From contig CAMXQV010000007.1 in the NCBI GenBank assembly GCA_947245515.1, positions 1 to 53,585 of the forward strand: a stretch of DNA of 53,585 nt. The letters run 5' to 3'. The notes under the pieces are model-generated. The model did no database searches. It was given only the letters and a program-made list of their open reading frames with translations, and was not told the origin of the DNA. Source of the stretch: an uncultured Clostridium sp. (GTDB lineage: Bacteria; Bacillota; Clostridia; TANB77; CAG-508). A program made the position numbers and the translations under genes. Shown one piece after another: positions 53,469-53,585 of this stretch (positions are counted from its first letter, which is position 1; every line of letters starts with the position of its first letter).

Positions 53469-53585
53469 TTATTCTGTTGGTGAACCTCCATTTGGATTAT
53501 TTGGTTGTGGTGTTCCTGTTCCTCTTTGATCACCTGAGGTTTGTGCTCCTCCTGAACTTGCTGGTCTTCCTCTACCTCTTGTTCC
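53469..53585 (-). CDS. C-terminal end of a low-complexity protein (cut by window edge)
   Basis: The last 38 residues of a gene running past the window. They are rich in Gly, Pro, Ser, Thr and Gln (GTRGRGRPASSGG..., ending NPNGGSPTE), followed by two TAA stops. The next gene starts 20 bases later, so it belongs to the same operon. Flexible tails like this occur on polytopic VirB6/TrbL-type proteins, but the family cannot be told. Confidence 0.6.
   Translation of the reverse strand, partial: GTRGRGRPASSGGAQTSGDQRGTGTPQPNNPNGGSPTE

Overview
The window is a gene-dense stretch of an AT-rich, endospore-forming Firmicute, most likely an uncultured gut Clostridia lineage. Evidence: very low GC; AGGAGG-type ribosome binding sites; TTGACA-N17-TATAAT promoters; and sporulation and germination genes (alpha/beta-type SASP, SleB-YpeB, SpoIIR, SpmA-SpmB, a GerMN-domain protein). 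No phage structural genes, CRISPR array or complete insertion sequence was seen.

Layout. 1-0.9 kb: gene-poor edge and a C-terminally broken ZIP transporter. 1-6.1 kb: YfcE-like phosphodiesterase, RF1, a 250-bp MITE with terminal inverted repeats and a 9-bp target duplication, and a YhaO-YhaN pair. 6.2-9.1 kb: a four-gene operon with a TraG/VirD4 coupling ATPase. 9.1-12.6 kb: a CbpA-like J protein and ddl-murF. 12.7-19.5 kb: SASP, VanW protein, a prepilin-like protein, ypeB-sleB and a GT28 glycosyltransferase. 19.5-23.7 kb: SRP RNA-dnaX-ybaB-recR and tadA. 23.7-26.1 kb: an Agr-like peptide-signalling cassette with a divergent small RNA and a tRNA-Arg(CCU). 26-31.4 kb: TtcA-like, UDP-sugar genes and spoIIR. 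31.8-41.1 kb: murA, yycJ, rlmH, surface-type proteins, spmAB, an AbrB regulator, rsmI, trmN6 and a GerMN protein. 41.3-47.5 kb: a giant acyl-CoA dehydratase activase, a patatin and a J protein. 47.5 kb to the end: the edge of a probable type IV secretion cluster with a three-domain peptidoglycan hydrolase and NTF2-like or VirB8-like anchored proteins.

Main discovery. Three genes (traG, the prepilin-like gene and spmA) are broken in the standard reading by +1 shifts at four places. All four are an in-frame CGG codon followed by A. Treating CGGA as one four-base codon, or skipping the C and reading GGA, restores a Walker A motif, a prepilin cleavage site plus transmembrane helix, and the SpmA C-terminus. 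The spmA repair also creates a TAATG stop-start overlap with spmB. In three of the four places glycine is the residue the family expects. Reading by eye, I found no other in-frame CGG in any gene of the window. This suggests that CGG is a vacated codon and that CGGA is a +1-frameshift or quadruplet glycine signal. A conventional annotation would call these genes pseudogenes.

Secondary discoveries: an apparently leaderless 16-residue AgrD-like peptide between two membrane proteins; a divergent promoter-hairpin-terminator small RNA next to it; a MITE family with one full and one half copy; and a 55-bp, 90%-identical leader repeat placed directly before two metallophosphoesterase genes.
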